From an uncultured Capnocytophaga sp. (GTDB lineage Bacteria; Bacteroidota; Bacteroidia; Flavobacteriales; Flavobacteriaceae), in assembly GCA_915070235.1 (NCBI GenBank), contig CAJZFM010000068.1, positions 1 to 9,121 of the forward strand: a stretch of DNA of 9,121 bases, in the 5' to 3' direction. Positions within the stretch are counted from its first letter, which is position 1. The number at the start of each line of letters is the position of its first letter. Below are positions 1 through 5,676 of this stretch, in pieces. A program made the translations under genes and the position numbers. The notes under the pieces are model-generated. The model was not told where the DNA came from. It made no database searches and saw only the letters and a list, made by a program, of their open reading frames with translations.

Positions 1-1
1 A

Positions 2-146
2 TTAGCCGAGCGTGTAGAGCTTATCACCTTAGAAGAAACAGGATTTGAGTTGGTTTGCTCACCTCTCTATTATGGATACTGCTAAAGCCCAAACCGAATG
101 GAAAGAACCTGTAAGTGAAAAAGAATATACTCAATTAACAAAATAA
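2..146 (+). other. 3' end of an upstream gene, possibly frameshifted
   Basis: The frame starting at base 2 is open from the window edge and ends at a TAA at 83-85; its peptide finishes LEETGFELVCSPLYYGYC. An overlapping frame, with an ATG at 72 and a TAA at 144-146, encodes a polar, charged tail ending EKEYTQLTK. The second frame picks up just where the first stops, so this could be one gene tail broken by a one-base indel between about 68 and 85. It could equally be an intact gene ending at 85 with a chance ORF after it. I do not recognise the family. The AKR gene that follows has no visible promoter box in 86-155, so it may be co-transcribed with this gene. Confidence 0.35.
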
Positions 147-155
147 AAATTACAA

Positions 156-998
156 ATGAAAAACATCCAATTAAACAACGGGGTACAAATGCCCTTATTG
201 GGGTATGGTGTATTCCAAGTAGATCCCAAAGAATGTGAGCGTTGCGTAAGTGATGCTATTTCGGTAGGTTACCGAATGATTGACACGGCTCAAATCTATA
301 AAAATGAAGAGGGTGTAGGTAATGCTATTAAGAAAAGCGGTATCCCCCGCAAAGAGTTTTTTATCGTGACCAAAGTGTGGGTAAGCAATGCAGGCTATGA
401 AAAGGCAAAAGCCTCTATCGAGACCTCTTTGCGCAAACTACAAACGGACTATATAGACCTCTTGCTCATTCATCAGCCTTTTGGTGATTATTACGGCTCT
501 TATCGCGCTATGGAAGAAGCCTACAAAGAGGGGAAAGTGCGCGCTATTGGGGTGAGCAACTTCTATGCGGACAGATACCTTGATTTGGCATACCACTGCG
601 AGATAAAACCTGCGGTAAACCAAATGGAAACACACGTATTCTACCAACAGCAAGACCTCCAAGAGCTAATGCAGAAATACGATACCAAGCTAATGTCGTG
701 GGGACCTTTTGCCGAAGGTAAAAACGATTTCTTTGCCAATCCTACGCTCAATGCCATTGGTGAAAAGTATCACAAAAGTGCTGCCCAAGTAGCCTTGCGC
801 TACCTATTACAACGCGATATTATTTGTATTCCTAAATCGGTGCGCAAAGAGCGTATGGAACAGAACTTCAATGTATTTGACTTCCAACTATCCCAAGAGG
901 ATATGGCAAAAATTCAAGCTCTTGATACCAAGCAACCGCTCTTCTCTTCTCGCCGAGATCCTGCTTTTGTAGAGATGATACTACAATATGGTAATTAG
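156..998 (+). CDS. Aldo/keto reductase, NADPH-type, 2,5-diketogluconate reductase/YtbE-like group
   Basis: A cytosolic oxidoreductase that reduces aldehydes or ketones to alcohols with NADPH; the physiological substrate cannot be read from the sequence. The 280-residue length is normal for short bacterial AKRs. The catalytic tetrad is complete: Asp43 and Tyr48 in DTAQIYKNEEGVG, Lys73 in VTKVWV, and His106 in LLLIHQPFG. GVSNF at 132-136 and Asn155-Gln156 are the usual barrel-core motifs. IPKSVRKERMEQN (225-237) has Lys227, Ser228, Arg233 and Asn237 in the spacing that binds the NADP 2'-phosphate, so the enzyme should prefer NADPH. The ATG at 156 fits the family's N-terminus, which starts a few residues before the conserved N-G-x-x-M-P stretch. 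It lies 10 bases after the TAA at 146 with no promoter box visible, suggesting it is the last gene of an upstream operon. A perfect-looking terminator follows. Its 3' end is duplicated at 1760-1816. Confidence 0.93.
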   Translation: MKNIQLNNGVQMPLLGYGVFQVDPKECERCVSDAISVGYRMIDTAQIYKNEEGVGNAIKKSGIPRKEFFIVTKVWVSNAGYEKAKASIETSLRKLQTDYIDLLLIHQPFGDYYGSYRAMEEAYKEGKVRAIGVSNFYADRYLDLAYHCEIKPAVNQMETHVFYQQQDLQELMQKYDTKLMSWGPFAEGKNDFFANPTLNAIGEKYHKSAAQVALRYLLQRDIICIPKSVRKERMEQNFNVFDFQLSQEDMAKIQALDTKQPLFSSRRDPAFVEMILQYGN

Positions 999-1030
999 GT
1001 CGTAGCACGACAAGCAATAAATAAAAATCC
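942..1030 (+). repeat. Duplicated AKR 3' end, copy in the intact gene
   Basis: These 89 bases align without gaps to 1760-1848 at a constant offset of 818, with 68 of 89 positions identical. The match covers the last 18 AKR codons, the TAG, the post-stop spacer (both copies share TAGCAC) and the AAAAATCC that opens the terminator stem. The alignment was made by eye. Confidence 0.85.
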
Positions 1031-1060
1031 TTGTGTGGTAATACCATACAAGGATTTTTT
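1023..1060. terminator. Bidirectional intrinsic terminator between the AKR gene and the convergent lipoprotein gene
   Basis: The arms 1023-1040 and 1042-1059 are complementary over about 17 pairs with one G-T wobble; the core is GGT-AAT-ACC with a three-base loop. An A tract lies on the left and a T tract on the right, so the hairpin can terminate the plus-strand AKR transcript and the minus-strand transcript ending at 1082. It lies 25 bases after the AKR stop and 22 bases after the lipoprotein stop. Confidence 0.9.
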
Positions 1061-1081
1061 AATAAAACATCTAACTTGCAT

Positions 1082-1501
1082 CTATTTGCTAAATTCTACT
1101 TCAGCATTTAGTTTAGTTATCTTTTCTTGCAATTTAGTGATGTCTTTTTGCAATTTCTCAATACGGCGATTACTTTTGGCTAATTGCTTATTAGCTTTAC
1201 TAGCTTTGCGCAAAGCCTTTTCAGCTTTGTTCGCTTTTTTAGCACTTGCTGAAGCCGAACTCGCATCACTAAAAGCATCCGTACGATCAGTAGCTTCTTC
1301 ATTAGCTTGTGCAGCCTCAGTTTGCAACGACTGATTATTGGTTTGCTCTTGAGTGAGTTTCATTTGCAATTCGTTGAGCTCGGTATTGAGTTTCAAGGCT
1401 TGTTGTTGTTTTTCCAAGCGTTTCATCTCTGGTGATTTAGCTGTACCACAACCCGCTAACATAAAGGAAGCTAACACTCCCATTAAAAGTACTTTTTTCA
1501 T
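1082..1501 (-). CDS. Small coiled-coil lipoprotein, function unknown
   Basis: A 139-residue lipoprotein. The N-terminus has Lys2-Lys3, a short hydrophobic core and the lipobox LAGC (15-18), so Cys18 should be lipidated. The mature part is almost entirely charged or polar helix: Gln/Leu/Glu-rich at 28-66, Ala/Ser-rich at 73-95, then heptad-like Lys/Leu/Ile repeats up to residue 135. This predicts a long helical coiled coil, perhaps oligomeric. After Cys18 the sequence reads GTAKSPE, with no K-(D/E)2 surface-export signature, so a periplasm-facing anchor is more likely than surface display. I recognise no catalytic domain. A structural or envelope-spacing role by analogy with helical Lpp-like proteins would be guesswork. 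It is a single-gene unit with its own promoter and a shared terminator, convergent with the AKR gene. Confidence 0.85.
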   Translation of the reverse strand: MKKVLLMGVLASFMLAGCGTAKSPEMKRLEKQQQALKLNTELNELQMKLTQEQTNNQSLQTEAAQANEEATDRTDAFSDASSASASAKKANKAEKALRKASKANKQLAKSNRRIEKLQKDITKLQEKITKLNAEVEFSK

Positions 1502-1528
1502 GATTATATTATTAATATTTTAATGCCG

Positions 1529-1560
1529 CAAAGGTAATACATAATTGCCTAATATGCAAA
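1529..1560 (-). promoter_or_regulatory. Bacteroidota-type promoter of the coiled-coil lipoprotein gene
   Basis: Read on the minus strand, TTTG (1557-1560) is followed after 20 bases by TACCTTTG (1529-1536). This matches the -33 TTTG / -7 TAnnTTTG pattern of Bacteroidota housekeeping promoters. The -7 box ends 27 bases before the ATG, the same spacing as the other promoters in this window. Confidence 0.7.
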
Positions 1561-1580
1561 TTCGCTAATTATCAAATTAT
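1557..1580. repeat. AT-rich intergenic repeat, copy 1
   Basis: These 24 bases match 1893-1916 at 20 of 24 positions without gaps; the shared core is GCTAATTA followed by AATTAT. This copy lies between the divergent promoters of the minus-strand lipoprotein gene and the GH16-like remnant and overlaps the -33 element of the former. It could be a dispersed intergenic repeat, an operator, or a by-product of duplication. Confidence 0.5.
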
Positions 1581-1583
1581 CAC

Positions 1584-1591
1584 TACCTTTG
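1584..1591 (+). promoter_or_regulatory. -7 box upstream of the GH16-like remnant
   Basis: TACCTTTG at 1584-1591 fits the TAnnTTTG consensus and lies 32 bases before the ATG at 1624. No convincing -33 TTTG is seen 17-23 bases upstream. It points away from the minus-strand promoter at 1529-1536, so the two form a divergent pair. It suggests the dead gene downstream was once expressed and may still be transcribed. Confidence 0.5.
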
Positions 1592-1623
1592 CATTTAGAA
1601 TAACTTAAAAACAATACAATATT

Positions 1624-1842
1624 ATGAGAAAAACTTTTATTATTTTATGCATTTGGAGCATCATTGTAGACTCCTCTCAAGAACAAAAAGAAGAGGACAC
1701 CCCTTCCAAAGAAAAAGAGGAATGGGAATTAGTTTGGGAAGACGATTTCAACCGCGACCTTCTCCTCTCACCGAGATCCTGCTTTTGTGGAGATGATATG
1801 CCAATTAACAGTTTAGGACATAGCACAATAGAGAATAACTAA
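1624..1842 (+). pseudogene. Chimeric remnant: 5' end of a GH16-like lipoprotein gene fused out of frame to the 3' end of an AKR gene
   Basis: The open frame would make 72 residues, but it looks like two broken genes joined. Residues 1-24 resemble an export signal followed by a Glu/Lys-rich linker (QEQKEEDTPSKEKEE). Residues 33-45, WELVWEDDFNRD and neighbours, match the opening strand of family 16 glycoside hydrolases (typically x-L-V-W-x-D-E-F-N). The homology stops there, and the other ~200 residues and the catalytic E-x-D-x-x-E are missing. No lipobox cysteine is present (IIVDSSQ), so the lipoprotein signal is probably damaged too. From about 1754 onward the DNA is the 3' end of an AKR gene in another frame, so the residues after NRD are an artefact. 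The join lies at about 1745-1760. A promoter box precedes it and a terminator follows. The GH16 assignment rests on a dozen residues. Confidence 0.72.
1760..1816 (+). pseudogene. Last 18 codons and stop of a second aldo/keto reductase gene
   Basis: Read in the frame starting at 1760, this encodes FSSHRDPAFVEMICQLTV and then TAG. The intact AKR ends FSSRRDPAFVEMILQYGN and then TAG (942-998). The first 39 bases match at 36 positions; two of the three differences are silent and one changes Arg to His. The next 15 bases have diverged, but the stop codon is in register. The mostly silent differences imply that this copy was under protein-level selection before it was truncated. Nothing upstream of about 1754 matches the AKR gene. 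Confidence 0.85.
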
Positions 1843-1848
1843 AAATCC
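1760..1848 (+). repeat. Duplicated AKR 3' end, remnant copy
   Basis: This is the partner of 942-1030. The homology continues past the stop codon into the terminator stem, so it is a copied gene end with its transcription stop, not a chance protein-level match. Confidence 0.85.
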
Positions 1849-1879
1849 CCGTGAGACATGATAACTCATGGGGATTTTT
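1841..1879 (+). terminator. Intrinsic terminator after the AKR remnant
   Basis: The left arm AAAAATCCCCGTGAG (1841-1855) pairs with CTCATGGGGATTTTT (1865-1879) over 15 positions with one G-T wobble, around a nine-base loop; the right arm ends in a T tract. Its first eight bases match the intact AKR terminator, but the stem interior has changed on both arms. It separates the remnant from the receptor operon promoter. Confidence 0.88.
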
Positions 1880-1892
1880 AATTGGCTTATGA

Positions 1893-1916
1893 CAAATCTG
1901 CTAATTAACGAATTAT
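1893..1916. repeat. AT-rich intergenic repeat, copy 2
   Basis: It matches 1557-1580 at 20 of 24 positions. It lies about 30 bases upstream of the -7 box of the receptor operon. Its last bases start a second, shorter direct repeat, GAATTATT at 1910-1917 and 1921-1928, with an 11-base period. Confidence 0.5.
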
Positions 1917-1942
1917 TTTAGAATTATTCCAAATAAATTTAT

Positions 1943-1950
1943 TATCTTTG
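1943..1950 (+). promoter_or_regulatory. -7 box of the receptor-DUF4374-esterase operon
   Basis: TATCTTTG fits TAnnTTTG and ends 29 bases before the ATG at 1980. There is no good -33 TTTG; the expected region (about 1919-1923) reads TTAGA. A weak -33 is common for regulated promoters. The GAATTATT direct repeat (1910-1928) covers this position and could be where a regulator binds. No recognisable Fur box is present. Confidence 0.65.
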
Positions 1951-1979
1951 CCCCCGTTTAGAAATTGGATATAGGCTAT

Positions 1980-4331
1980 ATGATGTATTTCTCTTTCAGA
2001 AGTTTTTGGTTTTGTGTGTTTTACCTCTGTGTAGGGGTGCTTTATGCCCAGCAAGTTTCCACTGTAAAAGGGCGTATCACCGCAGGCAAAGAGCCTGTAG
2101 TGGGGGCAGTAGTGCAGCTTAAGGAACTCAAAAAGTATGCAGTGGCCGATGCTCAAGGGAGTTTTTCCCTATCGGTACCTTATAGAGAAGCACCTTATAC
2201 GTTCTCTATAGAGTCCATGGGCTATAAGACACAAGAGCAAACCCTTACCGTGGCACAGCCTGTGGTGGTGCTCAATGTGGCTATGGAGGAAGAAATTACT
2301 GCTCTTACAGGCATTACGGTGGAGGCAATCACCCCCATCAAGCAGGTAGAGAAGAGTGCCTATAATGTAGCTGCTATAGATGCCTCCAAGCTCACCCACC
2401 TCAATAGCAATGCCGCCGATATGCTTGCCAAAGCCTCTGGGGTAAAGGTACGCGAAACGGGTGGCGTGGGAGCTGAGAGCCAAATTAACCTCAATGGTTT
2501 TACAGGTCAGCATGTACGTACTTTTGTAGATGGGGTGCCTATCAGTAGGGCTTCTTCTTTCCAAATAGGCAATATCCCTACTGAACTAATTGACCGTATT
2601 GAAATCTATAAGGGGGTAGTGCCTGTTACCTTTGGTTCTGATGCCTTGGGAGGGGCGGTGAATATCGTTACTAAGCGCAGCAATGCTCAGTATGCCAACC
2701 TAAGTTACACCTTTGGTTCTTTCAATACCCATAAGAGCACGCTCAATGTAGGGACACCACTGACCGATAATATAGGGATAGAACTCAATGCTTATCAGAA
2801 CTATTCCGATAATAGCTATAGGGTGCTTACCCATTACTTAGATTTGGCCAAGGGGATTTATTCCAAGGATAGGCAGTGGTTCAAGCGTTTCCATGACCGT
2901 TATCACAATGAGGTGATCATCGGAAAGGTGAATATTTTCAAAGAGCCTTGGGCGGATAAGCTCTCTTTCTCCTTGAACTATAACCAAGAGTACAAACAGA
3001 TACAGAATGCCAATCTCATGCAGATTGTCTTTGGGGGTAAGTACCAAACCTCCTATACCTATAGTACAGGGATAGAGTACGAAAAGAAAAACTTGTTGGA
3101 GGGGCTGAGCCTTTCTGTTACAGGACGTTACGACCTAACAACCACCAATGTTGTAGATGAGGAAAATCGTATGTATAGTTGGGATGGCTCCTACAGAATC
3201 AAGCCTACGATGGGAGAGGCTATGTATCAGAATACCGTCTTTGAAGGCAAGACAGCCTATGTGGCGGCACACTTGGATTATTGGCTAAGCGAAAAGCACT
3301 TCTTGCAGCTTACCCATACCTTTAGCCACTATTATAGAATAACCAAGAGCCAGCTTTTTACACCTTTCTCTTCTGATGCTGATTTTATGGATCGCATCAA
3401 CCAGAAGAATATCACAGGCCTCTCGTACAAATATGTGCCGAATGACCAGTGGACGGTCTTAGCCTTCGGCAAATATTATGCAGCTAAAGTAACAGGCCCT
3501 GCGGTGGTGAGTGGCCATGGCTATTTGTCTGTTTATGAAAATCATACCGAGCGTACCGATGCTTTAGGGGCAGGGATAGGCTCTTCCTATGAGTTCTCTA
3601 AGGAACTACTGGCCAAGCTCTCTTATGAAAAAAGTTACCGCTTGCCCAACGACCGAGAGCTTTTCGGAGATGGTGACTTGGAGATAGGAGCCAACCAGTT
3701 GCGCCCCGAGCAGAGCAATAATCTCAACGTGAATCTCTCTTGGCAACCCGAGACTAATGGACATGCCTTCTTGGCAGAAGGAGGCTTTGCCCTGCGCTAT
3801 ATTCAGGACTATATCATTCGCAATGTAGCCAGCACAGGGGCAGCCACCAGCAAGAACCATGGCAAGGTACTCACATTGGGCGGTGATTTCACCCTGCGCT
3901 ATTTCTATCAGAAAACCTTTTCTGTAGGGGGAAATCTCTCTTATATGGATATGCGTAACCGCGAGCGCAAAAATATCAACGGAGCCAATTCGCTAACCTA
4001 TGGGGATCGGGTGCCCAATATGCCTTACCTCTTTGGTAATGCCGATGCCTCTTATACCTTTGCAAGCCTTATCACTCAGGACGATGGGCTTACCTTGGGC
4101 TACAACTTGGCTTATACGCATGAGTTTTTCCTCTCTTGGCAGAGCGAGGGGGCGAAAATCACCGTACCCACCCAGCTCTCCCACGATCTAAGCCTTACCT
4201 ATACAGCGCCGAGGAATAAGTACACCCTCTCGACCGAGGTCAAGAACTTTACCGATGCACTGTTATATGACAACTATAGTTTGCAAAAAGCAGGCAGAGC
4301 CTTTTATGTAAAATTAGGGTATAGGTTTTAG
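1980..4331 (+). CDS. TonB-dependent outer-membrane receptor with N-terminal CarboxypepD_reg-like domain; candidate XusA-like siderophore receptor
   Basis: A 783-residue outer-membrane transporter that would import a bound ligand using TonB energy. A signal peptide with likely cleavage after LYA (21-23) is followed by a carboxypeptidase-regulatory-like fold at about 26-105 (VKGRITAGKEPVVGAVVQL, ending in the SMGYKTQ strand), common in Bacteroidota receptors. ITVEAI (112-117) may be the TonB box. The plug spans about 125-233 with typical motifs: NGFTGQHVRTFVDGVP, IDRIEIYKG, and FGSDALGGAVNIVTK. The rest is the beta barrel, ending KLGYRF with the terminal Phe expected of BAM substrates. The frame is open from a TTG at 1965, but I chose the ATG at 1980 because it starts right at the signal peptide and gives a leader length like the neighbouring genes; the ATG at 1983 is equally possible. 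The size suits siderophore-type receptors better than the larger SusC proteins, and no SusD gene follows. The ligand is inferred from the next two genes. Confidence 0.93.
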   Translation: MMYFSFRSFWFCVFYLCVGVLYAQQVSTVKGRITAGKEPVVGAVVQLKELKKYAVADAQGSFSLSVPYREAPYTFSIESMGYKTQEQTLTVAQPVVVLNVAMEEEITALTGITVEAITPIKQVEKSAYNVAAIDASKLTHLNSNAADMLAKASGVKVRETGGVGAESQINLNGFTGQHVRTFVDGVPISRASSFQIGNIPTELIDRIEIYKGVVPVTFGSDALGGAVNIVTKRSNAQYANLSYTFGSFNTHKSTLNVGTPLTDNIGIELNAYQNYSDNSYRVLTHYLDLAKGIYSKDRQWFKRFHDRYHNEVIIGKVNIFKEPWADKLSFSLNYNQEYKQIQNANLMQIVFGGKYQTSYTYSTGIEYEKKNLLEGLSLSVTGRYDLTTTNVVDEENRMYSWDGSYRIKPTMGEAMYQNTVFEGKTAYVAAHLDYWLSEKHFLQLTHTFSHYYRITKSQLFTPFSSDADFMDRINQKNITGLSYKYVPNDQWTVLAFGKYYAAKVTGPAVVSGHGYLSVYENHTERTDALGAGIGSSYEFSKELLAKLSYEKSYRLPNDRELFGDGDLEIGANQLRPEQSNNLNVNLSWQPETNGHAFLAEGGFALRYIQDYIIRNVASTGAATSKNHGKVLTLGGDFTLRYFYQKTFSVGGNLSYMDMRNRERKNINGANSLTYGDRVPNMPYLFGNADASYTFASLITQDDGLTLGYNLAYTHEFFLSWQSEGAKITVPTQLSHDLSLTYTAPRNKYTLSTEVKNFTDALLYDNYSLQKAGRAFYVKLGYRF

Positions 4332-4379
4332 TACTAACCACTAACCACTCAAAACTGAAAATTCAAAACTATTTATATT
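4332..4379 (+). repeat. Short tandem repeat in the receptor-DUF4374 spacer
   Basis: This 48-base spacer contains two copies of the seven-base unit ACTAACC (from 4332) followed by an AC-rich run with CAAAACT twice. No promoter box or terminator is visible, so the two genes are probably co-transcribed. Such low-complexity AT/AC spacers are common in Bacteroidota operons, and I assign no function. Confidence 0.4.
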
Positions 4380-5675
4380 ATGTATATTAATTTTCAAACT
4401 ATTAGAAAAATGTTGTTCCTTGGACTTGTAGGAGCAACTACATTGGTGTCATGCTCTAAAGAAGACTCCAACGAGGATTCAGGAGCTAACCGTTTCTTTA
4501 TTGATGCAGGAGGAGCCGAAAACAAAGCCCGTTATATGCTTCTTGCAGACGATGTAACCAAAGGAGAAATACCTTTGACCTCCAACAGATTAGAATTTAA
4601 AGAGGCCAATGGATATTTTTGGTTATTCAATAAAAATATAGCCGCAGGTCTCTCCTACGGATTTAAAGGAGCAGGTATAGGACTTTCTTATACTCGTGAT
4701 GGAAAAGGAGAAGTAAGGTCTATCAATGAATTTAGTATAGTTGAACGTGCCACTACCTTTGGATTCTTTGATAACTACTATATAACAGCTGTGGGTGGAC
4801 AAACTTTTGCTGATGGTTCTGGAAAGGATGGAGCTGCTTTTATTTTCCGTAATACTAGTGATTTTGCTAAAGATGAAGTACTTAGTAAGACCATCCATAC
4901 CAAAAAACTCATACCTGAGATGAATGATACAGAGATCGTATCCTTTGCTGGTATATTAGACAATGGCAACGGAGAGTTCCTCACAGGTATGATCGTTTCT
5001 GACTACAAAGATGTAAAACAAGGACAAGGTTCTAGTACGGGAGTAATCCACAATCCTGATGTAGTTTATGTAGGAGTGTTTGACAAGGATTTGAACCTTA
5101 AGCGCTACTACAAGAGTGATAAGCTCGGCTATTCAGCGGGCCGCTTTAAGAGCCAATACCTCTTAGAAATGGGTAAGACTGATAATGGTAACACCTATGT
5201 CTTCTCTGGAGGTATTAACCAAAGAGAAGGTTCTACTAGAAAAGCAGGAGCCTTGCTTATCAAACCAGGGGCTGCCGAGTTTGACCCTAACTATTTCTTT
5301 GATATTGCGGCTATTTCAGGTGATGGTATCTTCCGCCGTGTATGGCATATCTCAGGTAACAAGTTTTTCTTAGAGTTCTTTAATGATGCTACAAAAGCGG
5401 ATCTCCGCTCATTGGATTCTCATCGTTATGCTATTGTAGATGTAGAAGCTAAGACACTCAATTGGGTGTCTGGCCTTCCTGAACCTACCAAGTTTACTAA
5501 TATCGTTACCAATACTATTACCCCTGCAATCTATGGAGGTAAGGTATATCTGCCAGTGAACGAACAAGGTACCGATCCTGCTATCTATGTTATAGACCCT
5601 GCAACCAATGCCGCTACTAAGGGCTTAGTAGTAAAAGGTGCCACTGTAATCAATGCTATAGGACGTTTTGAATAA
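4380..5675 (+). CDS. DUF4374 lipoprotein, XusB-like, predicted surface-exposed siderophore-binding protein
   Basis: A 431-residue lipoprotein. Arg9-Lys10 and a hydrophobic core (11-21) lead to the lipobox LVSC (22-25), so Cys25 should be lipidated. The next residues are Ser26-Lys27-Glu28-Asp29, matching the K-(D/E)2 lipoprotein export signal defined in Capnocytophaga canimorsus; this predicts transport to the outside of the outer membrane. The N-terminal KARYMLLADDVTKGEIPL stretch is typical of DUF4374 proteins. The body is rich in aromatic/Gly beta strands ending in repeats such as AIYVIDPATNAATKG, suggesting a beta-propeller. The family's characterised member, XusB of Bacteroides thetaiotaomicron, binds enterobactin and salmochelin at the cell surface and works with receptor XusA. 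The same gene order here supports that role; the ligand is inferred. The ATG at 4380 is preferred over that at 4410, which would remove the basic n-region. Confidence 0.85.
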   Translation: MYINFQTIRKMLFLGLVGATTLVSCSKEDSNEDSGANRFFIDAGGAENKARYMLLADDVTKGEIPLTSNRLEFKEANGYFWLFNKNIAAGLSYGFKGAGIGLSYTRDGKGEVRSINEFSIVERATTFGFFDNYYITAVGGQTFADGSGKDGAAFIFRNTSDFAKDEVLSKTIHTKKLIPEMNDTEIVSFAGILDNGNGEFLTGMIVSDYKDVKQGQGSSTGVIHNPDVVYVGVFDKDLNLKRYYKSDKLGYSAGRFKSQYLLEMGKTDNGNTYVFSGGINQREGSTRKAGALLIKPGAAEFDPNYFFDIAAISGDGIFRRVWHISGNKFFLEFFNDATKADLRSLDSHRYAIVDVEAKTLNWVSGLPEPTKFTNIVTNTITPAIYGGKVYLPVNEQGTDPAIYVIDPATNAATKGLVVKGATVINAIGRFE

Positions 5676-5676
5676 T

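Noticed and set aside
1035..1334. Plus-strand open frame of 99 codons with a hydrophobic Leu/Ala-rich translation
   Set aside because: It is antisense to the coiled-coil lipoprotein gene, starts inside the terminator, and owes its composition to the Ala/Lys-rich codons on the other strand. The minus-strand gene has a lipobox and a promoter.
1965..1979. TTG start adding five residues to the receptor
   Set aside because: It would place MDIGY before the signal peptide and start about 14 bases after the -7 box. The ATG at 1980 gives a normal leader and signal peptide.
2169..2564. Minus-strand open frame of 131 codons within the receptor gene
   Set aside because: It is antisense to the conserved regulatory-like and plug domains of the receptor and shows no motif or start signals of its own.
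1980..4331. SusC-type glycan importer
   Set aside because: The protein is shorter than typical SusC proteins, no SusD gene follows, and the next gene is DUF4374, which pairs with siderophore receptors. The GH16-like remnant upstream is behind its own terminator and is dead.
5668..5676. TTG start of the esterase overlapping the DUF4374 stop
   Set aside because: The ATG at 5677 sits one base after the stop and starts MKHIICLFFL, a normal n-region plus hydrophobic core; three extra residues from TTG are not needed.
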